A DNA stretch of 64,000 nucleotides from Circinella minor (lineage: Eukaryota; Mucoromycota; Mucoromycetes; Mucorales; Lichtheimiaceae): NCBI GenBank assembly GCA_016758965.1, contig JAEPRB010000071.1:62001-126000 (forward strand), given 5' to 3'. The notes below the pieces were generated by a model that was given only the letters and a program-made list of their open reading frames with translations, searched no databases and had not been told where the DNA came from. Positions within the stretch are counted from its first letter, which is position 1; every line of letters starts with the position of its first letter. The position numbers were made by a program, and so were the translations under genes. This document shows, piece after piece, positions 11,873 to 22,295 of the stretch.

Positions 11873-14440
11873 ATGGATAAACCCGACAGCGTCACCGCAA
11901 CTGATCGTAAAAAAACATTAGAGGTGGTTAAAGCCATACATGATGATAGTTCTGCTGAATCTGGTCTTAGTTCTAATGACAGTAAATCTGATGACTTTAT
12001 TGAACCTGATGCAAAGGAATTAAGACGACTGATTTGGAAGCTGGACTTGCGTATTATTCCTTATGTCTGTATTTTGTACTTGTGCTCATATTTAGATCGT
12101 GTTAATATTGGTATGATTTATATGTTAAATTGACTTTATTCTTGCTTTATTTATCGAGATAACTGACTTAATACTGTATGTACTACTTTATTTTTGAACA
12201 TCAATCAGGTCACGCCAAGATTGCTGGTATCATGGATGAAATTGATATTGACGACTCACAATATAACTGGTCTCTTTCAATTTTCTTTATTGGTTATGTA
12301 AGTTATTGGCAACAATTATCTATGAGCATATATACTTCAATATGGAAAAAGGTTATCTAGAATTAACGGATGGTTTTATACATATTTTACACGTTCAGGT
12401 GATTTTTGAGATTCCAGCAAATTTAATGCTCAAATGGATAGGACCACGCAAGTGGATCACTATTATTGTAAGTATTATATAAAACTAAAAAAAAATGAAT
12501 GTACACTATGAATATTAATGATTTCATTATTTCTGTTTATTCTAGATGGTAGTTTGGGGCGTCATTCTTGCTGCAATGTCCGAATGTAAAAATGGCGAAA
12601 CATTGATGGCTGCACGATTTTTTTTGGGTGTAGCAGAAGCAGGTTTATATCCTGTAAGCATATATTTTATGTATTATTTTATTTTTAAGAATACAAAAAC
12701 TCACTATATTACTACAAATATTATTGTTTTTCTAGGGTATTCTTTACTACTTATCTATTTGGTATACTAGAAAACAGACTGCTATACGTGTTGCCTTTTT
12801 CTATGCAAGCAATACACTTGCTGGGGTATGTATAGCAATTTTTTTTAGAGAAGTCATGAATTGTTTTAAGCATCATTGTAATTCTAATAAATATATTGTT
12901 TTATATTTAGGCTTTTGGTGGTTTATTAGCTTACGGTATCATGCATATGGATGGCCTTCGGTATGTATTTGTAGTTAGATGGGCTGTGGTGGAGGAGAGA
13001 GAAGGTTGGAGAAGGGTACAATATGTTTTACAGAACAATCTGCTAAATGAACGTCATTGTATATCTATGATCAACAGAGGAATAAGTGGTTGGCAATGGA
13101 TTTTTATTATTGAAGCTATTCCCACATTATTCTTTGCCTTTTTCACCTACTATTGGTTGCCTGACTATCCAGAAACTGCAAAATGTAAATTACTATTAGG
13201 CTGTTTTTTTTTCTCTTTTCATATTTTTTTCTTGAAAATAAGTTATTACGTAACGGCATTAACGATGATCAATATATCTATTTATTTATTAGTTTTAAAT
13301 GAACGTGAACGAGAAATTATTATCAGACAAAACAGACGTGATGCCGGCCCTGCAACGGAAACGCACTTTTCATGGTCGCAAGTCTATTCTACATTCTTGG
13401 ACTGGAAGACATTTGCTTATTCTTTCATGTACATCATCGCCGCTATTCCTGTCTATACCCTGAGTTTATTTATGCCCAGTATTGTCAATGGCATGGGGTA
13501 CCAAGCATTGACTGCACAGGTAATAAATAATACACGAACGTTTTGCTTTGTGACCTGGTATGGTGTTAATAATATTTATTTCTTTTCAAAATCTTATAGG
13601 CTATGACTTGTCCCCCTTACATTATCGGTAAGTATAAAAAATAAGGCATCTATTTTCTTATCGATAAACTGGTATATCAACATTATTATAATATATTAAC
13701 TTATTATGTACTCTTTTTTTTTAATTTATAGCATTTTTCATGTGTATAATTAATTCCTACAGCGCTGGTCGCCATAATGAACGTGGTGCTCATATGGCAC
13801 TTCAAGCAACGATTGCACTTGTTGGTTATATTTTGTTGATTGTTCTTAGAGACCATCCATCAGAGCATTTATATGCAGGCGCTGTTATTGCTACTGCTGG
13901 TACTTTTGGAATGATGCCAGCGTTTGTATCTTGGTTTGGTAACAACTTTGGTGGACATACACGTCGTAATGTAGCTATTGCTGCAATTGCTTCTGTCGGA
14001 AACTGTGGTGGTATTGTAAGTAAAAAAAAAATAGGTAGTGAAGGAGAGAAAAAGCACATGGGGATAAATTTGAGTCAAAATAAAAAAAAATTCTAATAAC
14101 TATTGTTTTGATTTGCTTATTAGATTTCGGGTCATGTCTATCGTGCAGACGATGCTCCTCATTATGTTCGTGGTCATACCATCAATCTTGCATGTATTGC
14201 CTTTTGCATTGTGTCCCCACTGGTGATGAAATATGCTCTCCATTATATTAATAAAAAGCGAGACAATATGTCACCGGAAGAATACCAAGCTGCATCACGA
14301 GGCAAGGAACTTGGTGAAAAGGTAACTTACTCAAAATGAAGAATTGATGTCTTCATCAAAGGAACAAAAAGACTGAAACTGAAACTGACTATATTTATTT
14401 CTACAAAAAATAGCATCCTGATTTCCGATACATCACTTAA
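11873..14440 (+). CDS. Dal5/Tna1-type anion:cation symporter (MFS), copy B
   Basis: Twelve exons: 11873-12110, 12209-12297, 12399-12467, 12546-12653, 12736-12825, 12911-12960, 13078-13184, 13293-13519, 13600-13627, 13732-14015, 14124-14321 and 14414-14440; 504 residues. It matches copy A along its length: LDLRIIPYVCILYLCSYLDR, NIGHAKIAGIMDEIDIDDSQ, RFFLGVAEAGLYPGILYYLS, SGWQWIFIIEAIPT, LPDYPETAK, SLFMPSIVNGMGYQALTAQ, SWFGNNFGGHTRR and a C-terminus HPDFRYIT. The role is the same as copy A, uptake of a small organic anion, substrate unknown. The N-terminal soluble tail (about 50 residues, Ser/Asp-rich) differs from that of copy A. Intron positions differ from copy A at several sites although both genes have twelve exons. 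The 0.96-kb spacing and same orientation suggest tandem duplication. Confidence 0.88.
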
Positions 14441-14719
14441 AAACCGTTTTATATTATTATTGTGCTTATTATTATTTATTTACTAATTCTATTTATCACT
14501 ATGCATTTTTATTTCTTCATTGTTCATTTTCCACCCTAAAATTTTTTGTTTTATTATTATCATTGTAAATCACATATCGAGTACTGCTGTTACGTACTGT
14601 TTTAAAAAAAATAGTCTCTGTATTCATAATTACGTAATATATTTATATATATTCTTTTTTTTTTACTTAATAAAAATTTTGATAAGATCCACTAAAGACC
14701 TTTATTCTTTTATCAATAA

Positions 14720-14840
14720 CTAGCCGTACTGTCTCGCTTCGCTCGACTAAATGAGCCCCTACGCTTCGCTCCGGGTCATTTAACGACGTCGTCGCAAGGG
14801 GTTCCCCCTTGACCCCCAACGGCGCTTCGCGCCAGTCCGG
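14720..14840 (-). repeat. GC-rich hairpin cluster at the Helitron 3' end
   Basis: Four palindromic units follow each other: TAAATGA at 14748-14754 against TCATTTA at 14776-14782 (stem extended by CCC/GGG with one bulge), ACGACGTCGT at 14783-14792, AAGGGG paired with CCCCTT at about 14796-14810, and GGCGC-TTC-GCGCC at 14821-14833. The word CGCTTCGC recurs three times. Local G+C is far above the surrounding sequence. Helitrons normally carry one short hairpin near the 3' end, so this may be a lineage-specific terminus or a nested small repeat. Confidence 0.6.
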
Positions 14841-15090
14841 AGTGGGCCCAATGCTGTATAATATGTTTTGAGTTAATATATATATATATATAAATTGGAA
14901 AACAATATAATAGTAATAATAATGATAAAAGTAATGATTATAAAATTGATAGTAATATGATAATAATGATAATAATATAATATTGAAAATAATAAAAAGT
15001 AAGAATAATAATAATAATGATACGTATAATAATAATAATATTGATAATGATAATGATGATAGTAATACAGCATATTATAAATAGAGATAT

Positions 15091-16434
15091 TTATGTCACG
15101 GATGGTAGGAGAGCTTCATGATAGACTACAGTATTAGTTTTTGGGATAGTGTTGTCTTTTTGGTTGGAAAGATTTAATGCAACTTTAATGTTTGCGGAAT
15201 CTGTAGCTCGGGAAAGAGCAACATACAGTTGACCATGGGCAAAAACAGGTTCATCCAAATATGTACCAACAGTCGATAATGTCTCCCCTTGTGCTTTATT
15301 AATAGTCATTGCAAAGGCAGCTCGTACAGGGAACTGGCGACGCCACAAAATAAAAGGATATTTGTCTTCTGTAGTACACATGTTGATTCTTGGTAAAAAA
15401 TATTCGTCACCATTATATCCTTGATCAATTCTTCTTACTCCAATAATATGGTCATGAAGGGCGGTAACATATAATTTAGTACCATTACATAATCCTCTAT
15501 CAGGGTCCAGATTTCGCAAAAGTATAATAGACATCCCAATCTTGAGTTGTAATTCATGTCTTGGTACTCCAATTGTAGCAATGCTATGTAAAAATTTAAC
15601 GGGGTAAGTAGCAGATGCACCTTCAGGATCATCACTATCAATAATTTTATTATTAGAGATATATGAGCGACCTTCACCTGGAAAAATACTATACGCTAAA
15701 TCATTGATATCGTCAACATTAACATTTTTTGGTGCCAAAATTGCACGACCGTCATAATGAGTTGGATGCGATTCAGGAGAGCGAATTGATGGATACACCG
15801 TATCAATTAATGCGGTAACATCATTGGAGTCCATGAGCCACTCTTCTGGAATTTCAACTGTTTCGCTATATGGATGGTCACCATTTCCAATTGACAATAG
15901 CTTTTGAGCAAATGATGTAGCTTCAGGGCCCAAGTTACGAATACGCATATTTTGTGTTAGATGCAAAACTTGAATTTAATCCCAAAATGTAGCCTGTCTA
16001 ATAGATTGTCCAACAACTTCTGATCTAGTTCCCTTTTTGATAACTGGAAGGATTTGCCGAAAGTCACCGCCAAAGACAACTACTTTAGAGCCAAACGGAA
16101 CATCTTGCAACCTTTCATCCACAGCACCCATGACATCTCGCAATGCACGGTCAACTGCTTGAAAATTATATTTGCCACACATAACTGCTTCATTCCAAAT
16201 GATAAGCTTTGCTTCTCGAATAATATGGGCATGTGGTCCAGTCAGTGGCAGTGTACATGTTGTTGAATCATCAGCATTAAGCGGAATTTTGAATCGGCTA
16301 TGTGCAGTTCTGCCTCCTATTTTAATAGAACATGATAGGCAGCATAGACCAAAACGTGGGTTTGTTAAAGAGGAAGCTGTCAGCCGTTCATCAATCCACA
16401 TTTGTGCACCGCATGATGGGCAAGGAGTATTCAT
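15091..16434 (-). pseudogene. Helitron Pif1-type helicase, internally deleted with one nonsense codon
   Basis: Reading on the minus strand, a zinc-ribbon-like segment (PCPSCGAQMWIDERL, then FGLCC) typical of the Helitron N-terminus is followed directly by GGRTAHSRFKIPL from the middle of the helicase. The HUH Rep domain and helicase Walker A are therefore missing. The expected DEAP-like motif II reads IIWNEAVM (Asp replaced by Asn). GGDFRQILPV (motif III) is present. A TAA at 15976-15978 interrupts one otherwise continuous frame between ATFWD and IQVLHLTQNMR. Downstream, AMTINKAQGETL and GQLYVALSRA (motifs V/VI) are intact, and the frame ends at 15091. The helicase would normally unwind donor DNA for rolling-circle transposition. 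This copy is dead. Confidence 0.85.
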
Positions 16435-17280
16435 ACGTGGAAAAATGTGGCGACGGTAGAATCGGCTTTCTTGAGTGTAGCAAATATTATAACCAAATAT
16501 ATTCTCTGGTTCAAAATGTTCTTGACAGGCTATTCTAAATTGAGCACCATGTTCAGAAACTACATTTTGACGATTAAAAGGACAATTTCCACTTGTTGCT
16601 CAAAAATGACTTGGATTTCCACATTTAGGACAACGACGCGTTGGGAAAGGAGGTGGAAGTACTGGTGTTGAAGCAGCTGGTGGAACATTATTGCGACGTC
16701 CTTGGTTAGCACTGTTCAATTCTTCTGTAATACGATCCAAAACAGCACCATTGTCTTCTTCTTCAAGGTTTTCAAGCTGTTCTTGAGCGAAACCATCGGC
16801 ATCTATCGAATAATTTTGAACAGTTTTATGTTAATATACATATATTGTTATTATAATATTGGACATATACAAAAGAGGGTTGTTATATACATATATATTA
16901 AAAAAAGATGAATATATACCTTGCATTAAATTATCGTTGTTATTATTACTATTTATATTTGCACTTGTACACTCAGCATGTGATGGATCAGAGTGGGTTG
17001 TTGAGCCACAATTTGGACATGAAATTGGATCCTAATTATAATAAGTCATAATAATACAGTTTTTCAATATTAATACATCTGTCAGGAGGGAAATATAGCA
17101 TTTTAACATTGATGTGACAACTATAAAAAAAATACATACATTGTTAGATGTATCTATTCTAGGTCTCACATTTCGCTCATTATTATTGTTTCTTCTATTC
17201 AAAGGACAGTCTCTATTGTTGCGGTTCAAATGAGTAGTAGATCCACATGCATTGAGTTCGACGTTGTCTTTGTCTTGATT
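16435..17280 (-). pseudogene. Helitron N-terminal zinc-knuckle region (exons with decay)
   Basis: Minus-strand reading shows three related Cys/His units: CGSTTHLNRNNRDCP (about 17190-17250), CPNCGSTTHSDPSHAEC (about 16970-17030) and CPKCGNPSHF (about 16600-16640). The first two are separated by a plausible intron (GTATGT donor near 17150, TAG acceptor near 17036). A second intron runs from about 16920 to 16804. A TGA at 16600-16602 cuts the third unit just after SHF. The reading then continues into the zinc-ribbon of the preceding entry. Such CCHC-like knuckles probably bind nucleic acid. The splice calls are tentative because the gene is decayed. Confidence 0.6.
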
Positions 17281-17294
17281 CCTATATTTATATA

Positions 17295-17330
17295 TTTTAT
17301 TTTTAATTTTTAATTTTTAATTTTTAATTA
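17295..17330. repeat. Tandem TTTTAAT 7-mer repeat
   Basis: About five consecutive copies of a TTTTAAT-type 7-mer form a short minisatellite near the presumed upstream end of the Helitron. It may be a simple replication-slippage tract. Confidence 0.6.
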
Positions 17331-17676
17331 CATGTATCTTACTTTTTTTCTTAATAGTAGATAAATATATATAGCCATAGTTATATCATACCTGTTGCTC
17401 GTGATTCATGATTCCTCAAAAATATAAAGAAAATATTCAGTGTGTAAAATTCAAGAAAAATATGATATGATATTAAATGGTAAAAAAAAAAAGGAAGATA
17501 TAATCAATACGGTACAAAAATGAATAAATTAAAGTGAAGTTTATTTCAGATAATAACTACTCTTTATATTTATATTTATATTTATATTAATTTTTTATTT
17601 TTATATTTTTTATTGACAATAGGGTCTTTTCAATATATACATCTACATCTATGTATAAAAAACATAACATCATTGG

Positions 17677-17796
17677 TAATGATGATTACGTGTTATTACG
17701 TGCAATTACATCTTATATGATATATACGTAAGACATTACTACGTAATATAGGCAAATATAGTAGTCTTCATAATGATGATTACGTATTATTACGTG
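17677..17796. repeat. Pair of 26-bp direct repeats, 94 bp apart
   Basis: The 26-mers at 17677-17702 and 17771-17796 differ at one base; both begin TAATGATGATTACGT and end TTATTACGTG. The spacer holds two further TACGTA words. It could be a footprint of an old insertion or a binding-site array; function unknown. Confidence 0.6.
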
Positions 17797-18358
17797 TCTA
17801 TATTATTAATCACTGTCAAACTGAAAATGAAAAGGAAAAGTATTTGGACTACAATTCTACTTTTGAAGAAAGGATGAAGCGATGTAACAATGGTAAATAC
17901 TAAATACAATGACGGTGCGCTGATAGAAAAAAAAAACTCAAAAGTCAAAATCAATTTCCTAATCGGTAATTCCTAATTTGGAGCGTTATCTTAAATTTGA
18001 TCTAAGGACCATTGTATTTTTAATAGTAGATATGATACAAGGTCATATATATAAGAAAAACAAAAATTAATGTCTTGAAACATTTTTAAGAAAAGTTACT
18101 TTGTTATCTTTACTTGTGAAATTGAAATTCGACCACCTCACGTAAGAAATGAGTGTTATCAAGAGTTTTGGACCCTCTTTTGCTCTTAGTTTGGTGACTT
18201 TGACAGATTATTTGGTACTGACATAAACAAAATTTTATGATATTTTTAATTCATTGATGTCAATATTAGTTATAGGTGTCGAGTAATCAATAGTAAATAA
18301 AATAAAAATAAAAAGATGTATATGTAAGGGTTACAACGGCATCAATAATTATAATTAT

Positions 18359-19440
18359 TTATCCATTTCCCGTTCCCCTACTCGTCAGAGATATAACATT
18401 AATGATATCATCAAAATACCTAATCAGAGAATCGTGTATAACTGCTTCTCTTAATTCATTTCCAGCGTCCGTGACAATTTTCAACAATTGCTTTCGATCT
18501 ACATCATTAGTAATGGGAAAGCGTACCACTGTTACATGAAGATCATGTATTCTAACCAATCGAGCTAAATTTGGTTCCCCATTCGACTTCAATAGCACTT
18601 AAAAACATTTTCCACGAATGTTATTACATAACTAATAATGAAGTTTTTATTAGTCTACGTATATACGTATTTGTATATAAATATATTTCTTAAATACGTA
18701 TATTCCCACTAACACCCATATTTATAATCGCATGCATCATTAGTTTTGATAATTTATTTGCTCAGCTGTAGAGCCTTGTGTTTTCAGTGCCTAACTTCTT
18801 TATTTTTAATTATACGAACGTGTGCTGACGAGAATTGTTCGATTATAGTAGTGATAATTTCTCGGTTAACTTATAATATAGTTTAATTAGTTATATTAAT
18901 AAATCGAACATTATCGTAAAACAATTCTTTTCTTATATTTACCTTCATCATCAAAAAGTTGCTTTGACAGACATGGAAGCTTGATTTTATACTCTACAGT
19001 TGGTTTATTCACATAGTAGTCTTTTCCTGTTGAATGAGCATATTATTCAATTAACTCATTATGATACTTATGTCTTATATCATTAGCATTATCCATTATC
19101 GGCTCTTTAGGTGCGGTGGCATAACTAGAAACCAATGATGAATCGCTATCGGTAATAACATCATTATCAACTTGATTAAATGTAGTGAAAGGTATTTTAA
19201 TTTTACATTGATGTTGTAATTCGAAGGTGTCATGGTCATTATCTTGTTTTTTTTCTCTTGTTCAATGGAACACTACGTATTATATACATCAATTGTTGAT
19301 CGGTAGTTGGAAGAGGAAAAGGGCGGTGGAGGAAAAGAGAAGTTGAAATGTGGTGAAAATGGTACTTTTTGTTGTTTATTTTGTTGTTGTACCTGTTGAG
19401 AAAAGGAATTTTAAAAACAAATATGGATTAATATCGTATT
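18359..19440 (-). pseudogene. KH-2H phosphoesterase family pseudogene, copy C1
   Basis: Aligned by eye with the intact gene at 40999-43027. The 5' end matches from the codons for YDFNPY, but the start codon is lost. An internal deletion joins the proline-rich segment to DQQLMY. Frameshifts follow, a TAA sits at 19043-19045 in the conserved LIxxxGRSPG region, and the KH-like exon carries a TGA at 18784-18786. The 2H exon (18359-18598) is still open for 79 codons with DLHVTVVRFPITNDVD, although about 25 codons before the HVT motif are deleted. It ends in a novel tail (NVISLTSRGTGNG) and lacks exons 4-6 with the second HxT motif. Introns and their splice sites remain recognisable. It is a decayed duplicate next to a Helitron. 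Confidence 0.88.
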
Positions 19441-20887
19441 TTGTTTATTAACATAATAGTTTTATAACAAAGAAAGAAGAATAAATAGAAAGAAGATGGA
19501 AAGTCATGGAGCAAAAAAAAAAGAAAAGAAATGCATTTTATGCACCACTGACTTTTAAAATGAGTGGTACGTAAATGCAAAAATGTCAGCAACTTACTAT
19601 GAGAATTGAAAAGATTTTATTAACCAAGAGTTTAACGAAGTACCGGTTTAGTCTAAAGGGATGTTATTCTTAAATATTATGTACATGTAAATTACATAAA
19701 TGATACTCATACGTAATTAAAAAAAAAAGCTTTCTACAATATTATTTGCGGAAACGCAACTGGTACGTAGTGCATAATTCGATGACGATTTCAAGAATAA
19801 AATATGAACGTGACTAGGTAACATTTAACAAAGAAAATGTAGGAGAATCTTTTAAAAGAACAATACAACAAGAAATAGAAAATGAGAAAAATGTTATAAT
19901 TATAATGAAATTTATGGCTATAGGTAGCTATAATTATTAATAAGCATATATTTCTTAATCTAAAGAAACTTTATAATTTCATTTTAACCAAATTAATATC
20001 ATATATGGTGTATTCCATTATAATCGCCTCTTCATATAGTATACATAATATATCCCTTGTAAAGATTTTATGATGTAAATATATATATAAATTATGTAGA
20101 CAAGTTTGCCAAAGCTAGCATGATATGTACAAGAGAACTTGATCAGTTATACTACTTGGCGTGTTCATTACATGATATATACGATGGATTTATTTATTTA
20201 TTAACACAACTGAACTATTTATCGTGACACTTCTCTGCTGTACACTTTGCCATCCATGATAAGTCGACTGTAAATTATATGTAATTAAGACCATGTATCC
20301 CCGCTCGAAGCAATGTTATTTTCAAAATCACATTCCATGTATTCTACCAGACGCTGTACTGTAGAGAGAAATAAAAAATAGTATGTTCTTCACGTAAATT
20401 TTATGCATGACAACCGACGACCAGGGTGATGATGACCTTACCATTAATAATATAATTTAGCCCCGACGTTGATTGATGTAATCTCTATGCATAGATCATC
20501 AGATACACTTGTTGCACCGTTCTTGTTATCTTCAAAAAATAATTCGTATCATTGAGAATTTTCAATGTAATTTTTTAACGCTTGGGATTATACACCTATT
20601 ATCAACGTAGATGGTTCAGAATAAATAGTTTATTGAGGTTTCTTTTTCATATGTATTTTTTTTCCTCTTTATGGATTAAGATCAGGCCAGGTAAATGCCA
20701 TTGGTGTTAAAACACTTCCAGGCAAAAAAGCGATTGGTTGGTGAAAAGTCCGATACACATTTGGCATCATTTGAACATAAAGATGAGTGAATTGCGTTCT
20801 TTAACTCTCTCTTTCTCTTTATTTTTTCTATTTTTACACCATACTTTTTATTCTTTTTTAAATATAAAAAGCTAACGTTTCGAAAAC
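19441..20887. other. Intergenic region, no gene seen
   Basis: AT-rich spacer between the KH-2H pseudogene and the E2 gene. No splice-consistent frame, tRNA or terminal repeat was recognised. The antisense frame at 20682-20900 overlaps the start of the E2 gene and is rejected. Confidence 0.5.
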
Positions 20888-21975
20888 ATGTCAACACCAC
20901 GAAGGAGGATAGAAACTGATGTCATGAAGCTGTAAGTTTTCTATTTTAATAATATTATTGCGTATACATTTCGTTATATTATGTTATATTATGTCTTATT
21001 AATAACATATTATTAATAATATTAAAAACCACAGCTTAATGAGTGATTATGAGGTCACATTGGTTAACGATAACATGCAAGAATTCTATGTTCGATTTCA
21101 TGGACCTACTGACAGTAAGTAATTGATTTTTTTTTCTTTCTGTATATATGTATTTTCATTTAATGTTGTCATTTTAAGTAGTCAGTGTGTTAATACTAAT
21201 GGAATAAATATTAAATAGCGCCATTTACGGGTGGTGTATGGAAAGTTCATGTGGAACTCCCGGATCAATATCCTTATAAATCGCCCAGCATTGGTTTCAT
21301 GAATCGTATATTTCATCCCAACATTGATGAAGTGTAAGTCTACTATTAATGTTATTATTATTATTGGTGAATGAGTATATATAATATAATTATATAGCGT
21401 CCAAAACTTGATACTTATTGGTTTATTTTATTATAGGAGTGGATCTGTGTGCTTGGATGTAATCAATCAAACATGGAGCCCAATGTTTGGTAAATATATA
21501 GTTAAAAGAGTAGTGAAGGGCGAGGGAGTGGATAAGAATATTATATTCGAGGATAACAAAAAAAAAATAAGATGTGGAAAAATGATGAGTTTGCATAATT
21601 GACATGTTATTATGATTATACACATATAGATATGATTAATATCTTTGAAGTCTTCTTGCCACAATTGCTCCGTTATCCCAATCCAACTGATCCGTTGAAT
21701 GGTGAAGCGGCAGCATTATTGATGCGGGAACCAACAAAATATGAAGTCAAGGTTAAAGGTATGTATTATACCAATAAATGTTTATGTATATGAAAAAAAG
21801 AAACCAGTGGAATGTTGTATATTAATTAATCAATCATGTTAAAATAGATTACGTGTCTCGCTATGCAACAAAAGAAGCAGCAGATGCAGCAGCAGATGAT
21901 AGTTCAGATGAAGATGAAATGAGTTCTGTCAGTTATGCATCTTCTGAAGATGAAGCGGCTGGCATGGAACTATAA
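20888..21975 (+). CDS. UBC8: Ubiquitin-conjugating enzyme E2 H
   Basis: Exons 20888-20931, 21035-21114, 21219-21333, 21437-21489, 21630-21758 and 21848-21975 encode 182 residues, almost the length of UBE2H (183). The UBC fold shows [20 protein letters not shown], the HPN motif in IFHPNIDE, and the active-site Cys85 in [13 protein letters not shown]. The tail is acidic and Ser-rich ([11 protein letters not shown]) and ends DEAAGMEL, as in UBE2H/Ubc8. The enzyme takes ubiquitin from E1 and works with the GID/CTLH E3 ligase; in yeast this degrades gluconeogenic enzymes on glucose. All five introns are short with GTAAGT-like donors. Its 3' end faces that of the DNA ligase gene, 320 bp away. Confidence 0.96.
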
Positions 21976-22295
21976 TAGTCAAAGGAATTATTATCACCAA
22001 GTTGAGATTTCTTCTTTCTTTTACCCACTCCCCCATTTTTCAATATATACTCTTTCCTTTCTATCTTTTTTCTTTCTTACCACTTCTTTTGCAAATATAA
22101 CACAAACACATATACATCACAGCAATACAAGACAAGATCCTTTCTTTGTCTCTCTCTCTCTCTCTTTCTCTCGCCCTCTTTTTTTTAATCTCTTCCTCAT
22201 TTACATAATAACAAGAGCAACAACATTAACATTGAAAAAAAAACCCTCTTTTCACTACAATTTCCTTTTTATTTCTTATGTCTTTCCCCCCCCCC
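21976..22295. other. Convergent 3' spacer
   Basis: T/C-rich sequence between the converging UBC8 and LIG1 genes, including a CT microsatellite at about 22148-22175 and a C10 run just after the ligase stop codon. It presumably holds both polyadenylation regions. Confidence 0.55.

Larger units (their letters stand above)
14720..17280 (-). mobile_element. Decayed Helitron (minus orientation), 5' end undefined
   Basis: The minus strand encodes remains of a Helitron Rep/helicase protein (next entries). The likely 3' terminus is the CTAG at 14720-14723, which on the minus strand is followed by T, as expected for Helitrons that insert between A and T and end in CTRR. The 110 bp next to it are GC-rich and full of small hairpins, unlike the AT-rich host. 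The 5' end (higher coordinate) could not be found because Helitron 5' ends carry only TC; the upper limit given is the last recognisable coding sequence. No HUH replication-initiator domain is present, so the copy cannot be autonomous. Confidence 0.72.
17281..18358. other. Intergenic region between Helitron and KH-2H pseudogene
   Basis: No gene seen. It contains TTTATA-type short repeats near 17565-17590 and an imperfect 26-bp direct repeat (17677-17702 and 17771-17796). The undefined Helitron 5' end may lie in here. Confidence 0.45.

Noticed and set aside
22148..22175. CT-rich tract as part of a protein (ORF 21935-22513)
   Set aside because: This frame only overlaps the E2 gene end and the ligase antisense; it is simple sequence without family resemblance.
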